DNA of 64,000 nucleotides, from assembly GCF_034366785.1 (NCBI RefSeq), contig NZ_CP112932.1, forward strand, positions 744,001-808,000, in the 5' to 3' direction. This document shows positions 47,138 through 56,310 of this stretch, in pieces (position 1 is the stretch's first letter; the number at the start of each line of letters is the position of its first letter). A program made the position numbers and the translations under genes. The DNA comes from Candidatus Trichorickettsia mobilis (GTDB lineage: Bacteria; Pseudomonadota; Alphaproteobacteria; Rickettsiales; Rickettsiaceae). The notes beneath the pieces are model-generated. The model saw only the letters and a list, made by a program, of their open reading frames with translations. It was not told the origin of the DNA and searched no databases.

Positions 47138-48748
47138 CTATACGATCTCTGTAAAATCTCCTAACAACTCCGGTTGAGTATATGATATTACGTCAAGTAA
47201 ATGTGAATAATGTTTAAAAAACATACCATAGATACTTTTATCTACTGTATTTAAGTACGCTGCTGCATGTGTTTGAATTATACTAAACTCCTCTTTACTA
47301 CAAGGAACACCATTAGCTAAATCTGCTATCATCTTAACACATTTATTGGAGTCATTATATGCAGTATATACAGTTTGTTGAATATTTTTATATAACTCTT
47401 CTGCCGTTTTATATATTGAACATTTTTCTTTAGGAAAACATTTAATTATAGTTTTTAATTGATCAATATTCAATTCACTGTCTAATAAATGACAAGTTGC
47501 TGGATCTAGTAATGAAATTTGGTAATTATAAAAAATACTATTAATCTTCAGCTTTACTACCTCAACAAAATTTAACCATTGTTCAAATAAATTATTAGTC
47601 TCATTAATATCAATATTTTTGGCTTCACAATAATATTTAAAATATTTCGCACTAATTTTTTCATGCAGCAGGTAGTAATTTTCTTGTCCTTTATACTTTG
47701 TTAAGATTAACATACTAATATATTGGTCTAAAAAAGGAGCAAATTTATCATAAGTGTTTACTACTCCTTGTTTAGAAATTATTTGTTGAATCTCATCTTT
47801 TCCTGAGCCGTGATAAATATAATTTGTAAGTTGATGGTTAATGATATTAGGAGTGACTATTTTTTTGTCGTGATGGGTATAATATAAAAGATCAATACTT
47901 TTAAGTTGGCAAATATTATTCCGAATTTCTGCATCTATATAACAGTTATTATATGGATATCCAGTAGTGAAAAATTTAAAAAAAGCTTCCTGCCCTTTAT
48001 CCAGTAAATATAACAATTGTTGAGGTTCATAATGCTCAAAATCATTAGGATCTTCAAGAATTATAGGCTTAAATCCATGCGATACCAATTCTTTATTTAG
48101 CCATAACGTAATAATACTGCGACAATTACCATCGGAAGCGTTATGTATATCTTCCACAGTTTGTGCCATTGTCACTATATGAAGTAGCAAGGCTTTTTGA
48201 TCTTGAGCTAATTCTGTTTTGATTGAGTTATATTTCGCACTTAGTATTTCAATATATTTTTGTCTTTCTTCTGGCGTCCAAATTGTTTCAATAATCCCTC
48301 TGGTAGCTGACTGTGGAACATATTTCCATGGAGCCTTATCAGCGTCAACCTGAATTTGAATTTCTTGAGCTCGTACTGTAAGATATTGTTCAGCCGAAGC
48401 TGGAACGCCGAATGTTCTTTTCGTACCAACAATAGTAGATTTCCAACTAAATAATAAATGATCTTCAAAAGGAAATGCTGATTCATGGATTTTTGTAAGT
48501 AATTTATAACTTAATGGTTCATCAATATATTCTTTGCTAAATAACCATTTGGCTGTGTCTTGCATTCTTTTTAGACCATGCATTTCTCTCATTGCCCAAT
48601 CTAAATGACCAAATTTAGCTTCGTTTAGTCCATTTTGTTGTTGTGGCTGCTTTTGTTGCTTCTTACCATCAACAAATAATCTCCAAAAATTATCCTGAGT
48701 TAAAATTTGCTGTAATTGCTCTATATATTCTTCTTTTTTACTTTTCAT
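47138..48748 (-). CDS. Fic-like protein with a divergent active-site motif
   Basis: 536 aa. Residues about 75-235 have a Fic-domain layout: LSYKLLTKIHESAF (79-92), GTKRTFGVPA (108-117), and H202-N-A-S-D-G-N-C-R210, against the consensus HxFx(D/E)GNGR; the Phe is Ala and the second Gly is Cys. Invariant His, Asp, Gly, Asn and Arg remain. Fic proteins move AMP or other phosphate-containing groups onto target proteins and are frequent effectors of intracellular bacteria. The C-terminal 300 residues are helical and unassigned. No signal peptide. The Fic call is a motif reading, not a proven homology. Confidence 0.6.
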   Translation of the reverse strand: MKSKKEEYIEQLQQILTQDNFWRLFVDGKKQQKQPQQQNGLNEAKFGHLDWAMREMHGLKRMQDTAKWLFSKEYIDEPLSYKLLTKIHESAFPFEDHLLFSWKSTIVGTKRTFGVPASAEQYLTVRAQEIQIQVDADKAPWKYVPQSATRGIIETIWTPEERQKYIEILSAKYNSIKTELAQDQKALLLHIVTMAQTVEDIHNASDGNCRSIITLWLNKELVSHGFKPIILEDPNDFEHYEPQQLLYLLDKGQEAFFKFFTTGYPYNNCYIDAEIRNNICQLKSIDLLYYTHHDKKIVTPNIINHQLTNYIYHGSGKDEIQQIISKQGVVNTYDKFAPFLDQYISMLILTKYKGQENYYLLHEKISAKYFKYYCEAKNIDINETNNLFEQWLNFVEVVKLKINSIFYNYQISLLDPATCHLLDSELNIDQLKTIIKCFPKEKCSIYKTAEELYKNIQQTVYTAYNDSNKCVKMIADLANGVPCSKEEFSIIQTHAAAYLNTVDKSIYGMFFKHYSHLLDVISYTQPELLGDFTEIV

Positions 48749-48933
48749 TATTTAACTATTATTTAAATATCTGCACATATGTATTAGTATAATTAACAGT
48801 TATAGTCAAGATTTTTATAAAATGACAATATATATACACATAATGTTGCCTAATATTAATACTAGACAACATTACCAAAAACCAAATATGATACTTATAC
48901 CGATACAAAAGCTGGATACTGATTTTTAATTGA
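48749..48933. other. AT-rich spacer upstream of the Fic-like gene
   Basis: No gene or repeat recognised; it must hold the promoter of the Fic-like gene. Confidence 0.3.
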
Positions 48934-49093
48934 CTAAGATTGCAGGTACAAACAGAACGTTAAAATGATTTTTAGGATATTTTTACATTTCTTAGATTTT
49001 TATGATAATAGTAAGCTTTGTGAATAAAATTTTACTTAAGAAGATAAGAAAATAGACAAAAACTCAATTAACGTTTTGTTTACCTACAGTTAG
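48934..49093. repeat. Degenerate copy of the CTAAGATGG palindrome
   Basis: Aligns along its length with the intact element at 52800-52965: CTAAGAT, then AACGTTAAAATGATTTTTAG, GATGATAATAG-like, GAATAAAATTT, and a right end AACGTTTTGTTTACC. The two arms no longer match each other well, so it is an older insertion. Confidence 0.65.
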
Positions 49094-49282
49094 AGTCATA
49101 TAGATAGTTACAGACGAGTAAGTCTGCGTGGATATTTGTTGCGCACAACAGGAGTCCTGCTGAATTTGGCTGCAATGCCTAGACGACAGCGACACTATAC
49201 ATGCTTTAATTTTTTTTTATTTTAAGTCCGCTTTAATCTATTTATTTACATGTAGGATCTAAAGCTATATTTATTACATATT

Positions 49283-49359
49283 GGGGTCGTAGCTCAGCAG
49301 GATAGAGCGAGTGATTCCTAATCACTAGGTCGGAGGTTCGAATCCTCTCGATCCCACCA
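49283..49359 (+). tRNA. tRNA-Arg (CCT)
   Basis: Acceptor GGGGTCG pairs with CGATCCC (one G-U), anticodon stem AGTGA/TCACT encloses loop TTCCTAA with anticodon CCT (49317-49319), T-arm GGAGGTTCGAATCCTC, discriminator A, encoded CCA at 49357-49359. Reads AGG codons. Confidence 0.95.
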
Positions 49360-49471
49360 TATATACCTAAATACCGACTCTATAACATAATAATAATAAC
49401 AACCGCTATGAGTTCTATTCAACTGCCAGAACAAGAATAATATAAATCACTTGATTTTATAAAAGATCTTA

Positions 49472-49617
49472 GAGCCTGTCAGATCAGTAGATATAAGAGA
49501 GGAAGTTTTAGGAAAAACGAAGTCGAGTACCGCAAGCAGTCTTTTGGTTTGTTTCGGAACTTCGACTGCGTTTTGAGTGAGCAAAATTACCTCTATATCT
49601 ACTGATCTGACAGGCTC
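49472..49617. repeat. Palindromic element, GAGCCTGTC family, copy 2
   Basis: 146 bp. Same arms and core as 38394-38540, with only a few substitutions and one deleted T in the right arm. The two copies lie in the same orientation about 11 kb apart. Confidence 0.88.
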
Positions 49618-49706
49618 TTATTGGTGAACAATCTTTATTAGATTAATAAGGTTTGTGACAACTTTGTTGGGAGGTATGGTGTTTTGGTGTTTTGAAGTTT
49701 CGTCTA

Positions 49707-49806
49707 TATACGCATCAAGTTAAGAAAAGAGCCTACCTCATTGCATCGCCTCTTCGGCTTGCAATGACGTTCATATCGCTTATTTTTCTTTAACTTGACG
49801 CATATG
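49707..49806. repeat. Short palindrome, CATCAAGTTAAG ends
   Basis: ATACGCATCAAGTTAAGAAAA at the left is mirrored by TTTCTTTAACTTGACGCATAT at the right. Interior has GCCTCTTCGGCTTGCAATGACG. About 140 bp beyond the clpX stop, so it could end that transcript. Confidence 0.65.
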
Positions 49807-49944
49807 GTTCTACTACTGTCTTAGGAGTTAAGCACTAGACAAGTATTAGAACCGCAGTTTACACCATACCAACTTATCGATTTAAGTTATAGGTAGTGAC
49901 TGAATTTTGTAAAGGCTCCTACAAGCCTAGAATTGTCGCATGGG

Positions 49945-51204
49945 CTATACTGCTAATTTTTTAGGACGAGACTTAAGGATACGTGGTCTTACTGTAGGTT
50001 CAGCCTTTCCTTCGATTACCTCTTTTGAGATATAAACCTGCATCTTTTTTAGATCAGTCACATTATACATGCTTTCTAATAATAGGCTCTCAATAATTGA
50101 TCGTAAACCACGAGCCCCAGTTTTTCTCTCTAAAGCCTTTTCAGCTATTGCTCCTAGTGCTTCATCATCAATCACAAGCTCTATATCATCAAGTTCAAAT
50201 AATTTTTGATACTGCTTTATTATTGCATTCTTAGGTGAGGTTAGAATAGTAATTAAAGCTGATTTATCTAAATCATCTAAAGTCGCAACCACCGGCAATC
50301 TACCAATAAATTCTGGGATCATTCCAAATTTAATTAGATCCTCAATTTCAAGTAATTTTAATACATCACCATGCCTCAGCTCTTGCTTAGATTTTACATC
50401 TGCAGCAAACCCTATTGCACTTTGCGCTGTACGGTTAGCTATTATGGTCTCTATACCCATAAAAGCTCCACCACAAATAAATAATATGTTAGTGGTATCT
50501 ATTTGCAGAAACTCTTGCTGAGGATGTTTTCGTCCACCTTGAGGCGGCACAGACGCAACCGTTCCTTCCATAATCTTAAGCAATGCCTGCTGTACTCCTT
50601 CACCGGAAACATCTCTGGTAATTGATGGATTCTCAGACTTACGCGCAATTTTATCTACTTCATCAATATATACTATTCCTCGCTGTGCCTTAGTAACATT
50701 AAAATCAGCAGCTTGAAGTAATCGTAACAATATATTTTCAACATCTTCACCAACATAACCAGCTTCAGTAAGAGAAGTGGCATCAGCCATAGTAAAAGGA
50801 ACATCTAAAATTTTTGCCAAGGTTTGTGCTAGTAAAGTTTTGCCGGATCCAGTAGAACCAATAAGCATAATGTTTGATTTGTTAAGCTCTACGTCAATAT
50901 TGCCTTTTTCAAGATACTCTAACCTCTTATAATGGTTATATACTGCAACAGCCAGTACTTTCTTAGCACGATCCTGTCCAACTACGTAATCGTCAAGAAT
51001 CTGACGAATTTTCTTTGGAGCCGGTATTGAAGAAGTGGTTTTTTTAAGACCTATTTTATTCTCTTCTTTGATAATATCCAAACATAACGCTATACATTCA
51101 TCGCAAATAAATACCGTAGGACCTGCTATTAGTTTCTTTACCTCATATTGATTCTTTCCACAAAAAGAACAATGTAAAGTTTTTTTCTCGCTTTCACTTA
51201 CCAT
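49945..51204 (-). CDS. clpX: ATP-dependent Clp protease ATP-binding subunit ClpX
   Basis: 419 aa, usual length. N-terminal zinc-binding domain with CSFCGK and CDECI (residues 12-38), Walker [18 protein letters not shown] (about 111), Walker [14 protein letters not shown], pore loop GYVGED (aromatic-hydrophobic-Gly), and a C-terminal sensor 2 region [12 protein letters not shown]. ClpX unfolds tagged proteins and feeds them to ClpP, encoded 80 bp upstream on the same strand. Confidence 0.97.
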   Translation of the reverse strand: MVSESEKKTLHCSFCGKNQYEVKKLIAGPTVFICDECIALCLDIIKEENKIGLKKTTSSIPAPKKIRQILDDYVVGQDRAKKVLAVAVYNHYKRLEYLEKGNIDVELNKSNIMLIGSTGSGKTLLAQTLAKILDVPFTMADATSLTEAGYVGEDVENILLRLLQAADFNVTKAQRGIVYIDEVDKIARKSENPSITRDVSGEGVQQALLKIMEGTVASVPPQGGRKHPQQEFLQIDTTNILFICGGAFMGIETIIANRTAQSAIGFAADVKSKQELRHGDVLKLLEIEDLIKFGMIPEFIGRLPVVATLDDLDKSALITILTSPKNAIIKQYQKLFELDDIELVIDDEALGAIAEKALERKTGARGLRSIIESLLLESMYNVTDLKKMQVYISKEVIEGKAEPTVRPRILKSRPKKLAV

Positions 51205-51284
51205 ATTTGTTTAAACTAATTTATTTATTAAAACTTGTAGCTACTTATTTTGTAGATGTAAATCAATTTTTTAATGCACTTATA

Positions 51285-51887
51285 CTATTTCTTCCTAGGA
51301 ATCAACTCTCTATTAGTAATAATCTGGTCAATAAGCCCAAACTCCTTTGCTGACTCAGGATCCATAAAATTATCGCGTTCCATATTTTTTTCAATATGAG
51401 CTAGTTTTTGACCAGAATGTTTTACATATAAATTATTAAGCAAGGCTTTAATCTTAAGAGTCTCTTTAGCATGTATTTCTATATCCGTAGCTTGCCCCTG
51501 ATAGCCACCGGATGGCTGATGAATCATGATCCGGCTATGCGGTAATGCGTACCTCATTCCTGAAGTCCCAGCACTTAACAATAATGAACCCATTGAACAA
51601 GCTTGTCCAATACATAAAGTTGCAATCTTCGGTTTTATGTATTGCATAGTATCATAAACGGCCAAACCAGCTGTCACCACTCCTCCAGGAGAGTTAATAT
51701 ACATATAAATATCTTTTTCTGGATTATCAGCTTCTAAAAACAATAATTGTGCAACTACCAAATTTGCCATATAATCTTCTACCTGACCACAAACAAATAC
51801 TATACGCTCCTTTAATAACCTTGAATAAATATCATACGATCTTTCGCCTTTAGCGGTTTGTTCCACTACTATTGGTACATAACTCAT
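51285..51887 (-). CDS. clpP: ATP-dependent Clp protease proteolytic subunit ClpP
   Basis: 200 aa. The catalytic triad is visible: Ser in [14 protein letters not shown], His in [10 protein letters not shown], and Asp in [14 protein letters not shown]-terminal [20 protein letters not shown] is typical. Forms the tetradecameric chamber; partner ClpX follows downstream. No trigger-factor gene precedes it here. Confidence 0.97.
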   Translation of the reverse strand: MSYVPIVVEQTAKGERSYDIYSRLLKERIVFVCGQVEDYMANLVVAQLLFLEADNPEKDIYMYINSPGGVVTAGLAVYDTMQYIKPKIATLCIGQACSMGSLLLSAGTSGMRYALPHSRIMIHQPSGGYQGQATDIEIHAKETLKIKALLNNLYVKHSGQKLAHIEKNMERDNFMDPESAKEFGLIDQIITNRELIPRKK

Positions 51888-51928
51888 GTTTTTTCCTTAT
51901 TAAGTTATCTTAAAATTCATTAGAGATG

Positions 51929-52059
51929 AAATAGACGAAGGTCAAAATCAAGAAGAGCTAGTAATTCTGAAGTCGAGCACCGCAAGCAGTCCTTAGTACA
52001 TGAGGAGCGCAGATCTTCAAGAATAACGACGCCAATTCTTGATTTTCACCGAGTCTATT
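51929..52059. repeat. Palindromic element upstream of clpP
   Basis: AAATAGAC..AGGTCAAAATCAAG at the left is mirrored by CTTGATTTTCACC..GTCTATTT at the right. Core contains GAAGTCGAGCACCGCAAGCAGTCC, related to the GAGCCTGTC elements. It begins about 40 bp upstream of the clpP start, so it may lie in the promoter zone. Confidence 0.6.
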
Positions 52060-52064
52060 TATAA

Positions 52065-52210
52065 TAGACCTCTTTCGAAACTCGCTTCTGGGAGAGGATT
52101 TGAAGGAGACACGGAACCTCGACCCGCAGCGCACTCTAGGTTTGTTTCGGATTCGAGTACCGGATCTGTGTACAAATCATCCGCAGAAGTAGAGTTTCGA
52201 AAGAGGTCTA
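52065..52210. repeat. Palindromic element, TAGACCTC family
   Basis: 146 bp. TAGACCTCTTTCGAAACTC is mirrored by GAGTTTCGAAAGAGGTCTA; further arm CTTCTG with CAGAAG. Its last three bases (52208-52210) are the stop codon of the minus-strand VOC gene. Confidence 0.88.
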
Positions 52211-52657
52211 ATGTTTGGTTGCTATATTACTATCACCCAAGTAAGTAGCAAAAGACCATTCATACCCATCTATATCAAGTAATGTACAAAAACGATCGCC
52301 CCAGAATCCTATGCTAGGAATCATTTTAGAAATAGCTCCTACTTTGATTGCCTGTTGGTATAATTTATCAACATCTACACAATAAATATACATACTTAAT
52401 GGCATAATAATATTTTGGGTTATTGGAGCTTTATTGATATTACCAAAAGCTCCTTCAGGACAAAACATTATTATTACTTCTGCCTTACGCATTTCTACAT
52501 GAGTGATTTCATTACCCTCACCATGCCCTAGTTGGATTACTTCGAAGCCAAAAGCCTCTTTATAAAATTTTATCGATTGTTCTGCATTTTGTACCGTAAG
52601 ATATGGAATCAAATCTGGCACTCCTTGTGGCTTATAGCTATTTACCATATATATCAA
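52208..52657 (-). CDS. VOC-family (PhnB/glyoxalase-like) protein
   Basis: 149 aa. LIPYLTVQNAEQSIKFYKEAFGFE and the C-terminal FGDRF-like segment WGDRFCTLLDIDGYEWSFAT match the PhnB-like branch of the vicinal oxygen chelate fold. A metal-binding His is seen in THVEMR and an acidic ligand in DIDGYEW. Function within the family varies widely. The TAG stop is supplied by a palindrome terminus; the last few residues after TYLGD may be a recent change. Confidence 0.85.
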   Translation of the reverse strand: MIYMVNSYKPQGVPDLIPYLTVQNAEQSIKFYKEAFGFEVIQLGHGEGNEITHVEMRKAEVIIMFCPEGAFGNINKAPITQNIIMPLSMYIYCVDVDKLYQQAIKVGAISKMIPSIGFWGDRFCTLLDIDGYEWSFATYLGDSNIATKH

Positions 52658-52673
52658 TACTCTTTAGAATTTA

Positions 52674-52799
52674 TAGACCTCTTGCATAACTATAGCTGGT
52701 TTATAATTTTGTTGTCAAAATTTGACTCAAGTCGCAACATGTACTAACGACATTTGCGATCCTCGCTTGCATTTTTGTCTGAAAAATTCTCAACCATTT
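52674..52799. repeat. Truncated TAGACCTC palindrome
   Basis: The left end TAGACCTCTTGCATAACTAT and following GCTGGTT, AATTTTGTTGTCAAAA and CTGAAAAATTCTCAACC track the reverse complement of the 27578 element. The far end is missing because the next palindrome begins at 52800. Confidence 0.7.
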
Positions 52800-52965
52800 C
52801 TAAGATGGTAGATATAAATAAAACGCTAAGATGATTTTTAGGATATTTTTTATATTTCAAGGCAAATTTGATGATAATAGTGGTGCTATTGAATAAAATT
52901 TGAGTAGGGAGATAAAAAATATCCTAAAAATCATCTTAGCGTTTTATTTATATCTACCATCTTAG
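52800..52965. repeat. Palindromic element, CTAAGATGG family, ~52-bp perfect arms
   Basis: 166 bp. Starting CTAAGATGGTAGATATAAAT, about 52 bases are mirrored without mismatch at the right, ending ATTTATATCTACCATCTTAG at 52965. The arms being perfect suggests a recent insertion. Its right arm encodes the last residues and stop of addB. Confidence 0.9.
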
Positions 52966-55777
52966 TGTTGCGCGTTAAATTTTTATAATCATTGTATTTT
53001 AATAAGTCAAGCTGGGAAGAGAATTCTTTACAAGAACTATATTTATTTAACAAACGTTGTAAACCCGTACAATGTTCTTTTAGTTCTATAGAGGTTAATT
53101 GTATTTCTGTAGTTTTAATATATGGTTTAGAACTGGCAATTTTTACATATATGATTCGTGGTGCATTACTTATTTTTACATTAGCTATATTAAAGCCACT
53201 ATCTAAGGCTATCAAAGATTCTACTATCAATTGTGGAGATAATCCGGATAATATATCTTTCCTGGTTGGCACTACACCAGTTTTATAATCTATAATAGTC
53301 AGTTGACCTTGAGTATCAACTTCAATTCTATCAGCAATTGTAGTTATTTTTATTTTTTGGTTACTAGTTTCTATAAACGTCTCTCCAGCAATTTCAGCAT
53401 AGATTTCTTTGGCATCACTACGACGATTTAGATCAAATTCAATAAATTCTTCAGCAAATGCTGCAAACTTATTTCGCCAAACTAATTTGGTAGCCATTGG
53501 TAAAATATTATTTGCTAATATATTAGAACTAATATCTAATATATAGGATAACGCATCCTGTGCTCTCAAACTATTATTATAAGCTTTTGTATATTGTTCG
53601 ATAATCTTATGAATAAAACTACCAAATTCTGCCAGATTTGGACCATTAGCCAGGCTCTCCTGTTTTCTTAATCTTAGTATCTTTTTAGCATAAAAACTAT
53701 AAGGGCTGCGAATTAATATTTCAATATCTGTAGCTGATAGCCTATCCGGAAAAAAATCGCTTGTCGCTGCTGTGAACACATTTGACAAGTCATCAACATT
53801 ACTTGATGGCTTCCTCTCAACCACTTGTGTAGGGGTAACTCTATTCACAATATCATTCACAGAGGTAGAATTTTGAAAGAAGTCCAATAGAATTTGTAGT
53901 CTTTTTATATAGCTAGAAGGTAAAAGTTCGCTTTTACCTTCCTGTTTCTTAAATCTAGTGATTACTACATGCGAATTATGCAATAACAAATAAAAATTAT
54001 ATAAAGATAGCCCCCACCGTATTTGTTGTGAATACAATTTTAACTCTTCTTGCATCTGTCTACTAAACCACGGATTATTAGTAGGTGAAGTTGGCCATTC
54101 TCCTTCACTAAAATTAGTCAGAATCACTAAATCAAATTTTAATAATGCCGCATCCTCAGGCCTACAAATTATTAAATTAGAATTATTATTCTCTGCAAAG
54201 GATCTTGCTTCTATTATTAAAGATCTCAAAATCTCTGGAAAATCTATCAAACTAGGCAAGACAAAATGCCAATTTAAATTTATCAATTCAGAGAAGAATT
54301 CATGAATATCAAGCTTAGACCAAAGTTGCGGATAAAGTTTTTCAGCAATAATAATAATTGATTGTAAAATATTACTAAACTTATAATTCTGTATATACAA
54401 ATCACTCCCCAACAAATGCTGTAAATTTTCATACCATTCTATTAATTCCTGATTTTTTGTAGCAGTAACCAACTCTTTCAACTGTTGCCAATTTGAAATA
54501 AAACGATTTTTACTACCTAATAATTGTTCAAATTGTACAACTGAGGGAGAATATATAAGAGGATTTTTTAAGAAAATAAGTAATTTTTTTAGATCAAAAA
54601 TATTACATACCAACTCACTTAAGGAAAATATTAAATGAACCTCTTGAGTTTTACTTAAAGAAGAACCAAATAAATCGTCAAAAATTAAAGCAGCAGAACG
54701 TAATCTATTACAATATAATTCTTTGGTTTTTTCATTATTAACAATGATTGCTATCTTTTTATTATCGGCATGTTTCAAACACATTAGACTTATTGCTTCG
54801 GCCTCATCAAAAATACTCTCATACTCAAAATATTCTATATTATTTATATCAGCTTTATTAGATATTGATGCTATTAGACCTCGCTCACAAACTACTTCAT
54901 TATCCGCAAAAGTAGGTTTGTGAGCGAGGTCTATTGTTGGCATTATTAATTTATCCAATGTGCTTACTGCTGCGATATTACCTAAATGTTGAAAATCTGA
55001 TAAATTCTTATTTAAGACAGTAAGTAATTTTTGTAAACAATATAGCACATCTTCTCTAGGTTGCGTACAGGAGCTAATTTTTTGATCATTGAAATTAGTA
55101 ATGGGCGGTAAAATTATATAACCAGTTGGCAATTCAGCTATTTGTTTTAAAAAATTCCATATTAAATTATTATGACCAAATATACCGGCTACTATTATTA
55201 CCGCTTTATCATTTCGTAAACGTTCAATTTCAACTTTTATGTTACTAATCTGATAATGTGCTTTATCAAGCTTTTGTAAATTAGTTATTTTTTGTTGCCA
55301 TTGTTCATATGCATATTCTAAAAATTTATATATTGTTTGCCAATGTTCTGCTTGTTCAACAGTCGGTAAATTTTTTATCCTTTCAATAGATATATCACTG
55401 ATGATTAATTCATAAAATAGCTGAGCTAATTTTGAACTAAAATTTAAAGATGGGCTGATGTTAAGTTGTAATTCCTTATAATCAAAAATAATTTCTGCCA
55501 ATATTATTTTTTCTTCTAAATAAGTGGAAACACTAATGTTTTTCGTAGGAATGGTAAATACTTCCGCGCCTTCAGCGATGAGATTATCTAAAGGGATGAT
55601 GTTCGGTAAGATACTGATTTTTTGTTTTTCTATTAGAATTTTTTGCAGATTTAAGCATGCACTGCCACTTGGCAAAACAACTTTTAACTGATCAACATTA
55701 TTGGATAATTTGGCAATTATAAAATCAGCAATAATATTTAGGAATGAGTGATATGGTGCAACTCTATATAGATTCAT
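52931..55777 (-). CDS. addB: AddB-like double-strand-break repair nuclease subunit
   Basis: 948 aa, near the alphaproteobacterial AddB length. N-terminal SF1-like region lacks a Walker A, as usual for that branch (VVLPSGSACLNLQKIL), and the C-terminal PD-(D/E)XK nuclease is clear: FGSFIHKIIEQY (about 735), IADRIEV, TIIDYKTGVVP and LSPQLIVESL. With AddA it resects broken ends for RecA. addA is not adjacent in the window. Two repeat insertions are seen: residues about 282-301 come from a palindrome (54876-54934), and the last 11 residues (KMVDINKTLR end) and stop from another. Both leave the frame open. Confidence 0.87.
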   Translation of the reverse strand: MNLYRVAPYHSFLNIIADFIIAKLSNNVDQLKVVLPSGSACLNLQKILIEKQKISILPNIIPLDNLIAEGAEVFTIPTKNISVSTYLEEKIILAEIIFDYKELQLNISPSLNFSSKLAQLFYELIISDISIERIKNLPTVEQAEHWQTIYKFLEYAYEQWQQKITNLQKLDKAHYQISNIKVEIERLRNDKAVIIVAGIFGHNNLIWNFLKQIAELPTGYIILPPITNFNDQKISSCTQPREDVLYCLQKLLTVLNKNLSDFQHLGNIAAVSTLDKLIMPTIDLAHKPTFADNEVVCERGLIASISNKADINNIEYFEYESIFDEAEAISLMCLKHADNKKIAIIVNNEKTKELYCNRLRSAALIFDDLFGSSLSKTQEVHLIFSLSELVCNIFDLKKLLIFLKNPLIYSPSVVQFEQLLGSKNRFISNWQQLKELVTATKNQELIEWYENLQHLLGSDLYIQNYKFSNILQSIIIIAEKLYPQLWSKLDIHEFFSELINLNWHFVLPSLIDFPEILRSLIIEARSFAENNNSNLIICRPEDAALLKFDLVILTNFSEGEWPTSPTNNPWFSRQMQEELKLYSQQIRWGLSLYNFYLLLHNSHVVITRFKKQEGKSELLPSSYIKRLQILLDFFQNSTSVNDIVNRVTPTQVVERKPSSNVDDLSNVFTAATSDFFPDRLSATDIEILIRSPYSFYAKKILRLRKQESLANGPNLAEFGSFIHKIIEQYTKAYNNSLRAQDALSYILDISSNILANNILPMATKLVWRNKFAAFAEEFIEFDLNRRSDAKEIYAEIAGETFIETSNQKIKITTIADRIEVDTQGQLTIIDYKTGVVPTRKDILSGLSPQLIVESLIALDSGFNIANVKISNAPRIIYVKIASSKPYIKTTEIQLTSIELKEHCTGLQRLLNKYSSCKEFSSQLDLLKYNDYKNLTRNTKMVDINKTLR
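54876..54934. repeat. TAGACCTC palindrome inserted in frame in addB
   Basis: 59 bp. TAGACCTCGCTCACAAAC at the left is mirrored exactly by GTTTGTGAGCGAGGTCTA at the right, and the arms extend to about 23 bp. It encodes IDLAHKPTFADNEVVCERGL in AddB and keeps the frame. Comparable to Rickettsia palindromic elements within genes, but with the local TAGACCTC family ends. Confidence 0.88.
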
Positions 55778-55938
55778 TAATACTATCTTAAATGTTATGA
55801 GAAGAAACTTAAAAAATACTAACTAATTCTTAAAGTAAAAACCTCAACTTTAAATAAACTAATTCAAAATTAAACTACAATAAATTTTCTTCCCATAACA
55901 TAAAGCACTTATTCACTATCTATAAATGTTAGCAATAA

Positions 55939-56196
55939 TCACGAGGGTGGTGTATAATATTTACTTACCAGAATCTCTTCTTTTGCTTCCTTTTTAGAAT
56001 TTATATACTCTAAACTCAACTTAGAAATTGCTAATAATTTTTTGGATATCAATTTTGATATAGTGGTTACAGATAATATTTGATGATCATTATCACTAAA
56101 TTCTTTAATACTTTTGAATTTATTTTCAAATTGTAAATCGTTTTTTCTAAACACAGAATCTTGTTGTTCTAGGTGATTTACATTCATCATATTCAT
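55939..56196 (-). CDS. Small hypothetical protein
   Basis: 85 aa from the ATG at 56194-56196, which has a strong GGAGG five bases before it; an in-frame TTG at 56208 lies upstream of that box and is rejected. Helical, Lys/Ser-rich, starting MNMMNVNHLEQQ, with no signal peptide or known motif. Stands alone between addB and ppsR. The clear ribosome-binding site makes it a probable real gene. Confidence 0.6.
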   Translation of the reverse strand: MNMMNVNHLEQQDSVFRKNDLQFENKFKSIKEFSDNDHQILSVTTISKLISKKLLAISKLSLEYINSKKEAKEEILVSKYYTPPS

Positions 56197-56310
56197 GATA
56201 ACCTCCAATTATTGCAAGGTATAAGTATAACAAATTATTTATTATACATCTATTATAGTAAAACAACTAAAGATTAAGTCAAATAGAATTTTATCGTTTT
56301 TATAATAAAT

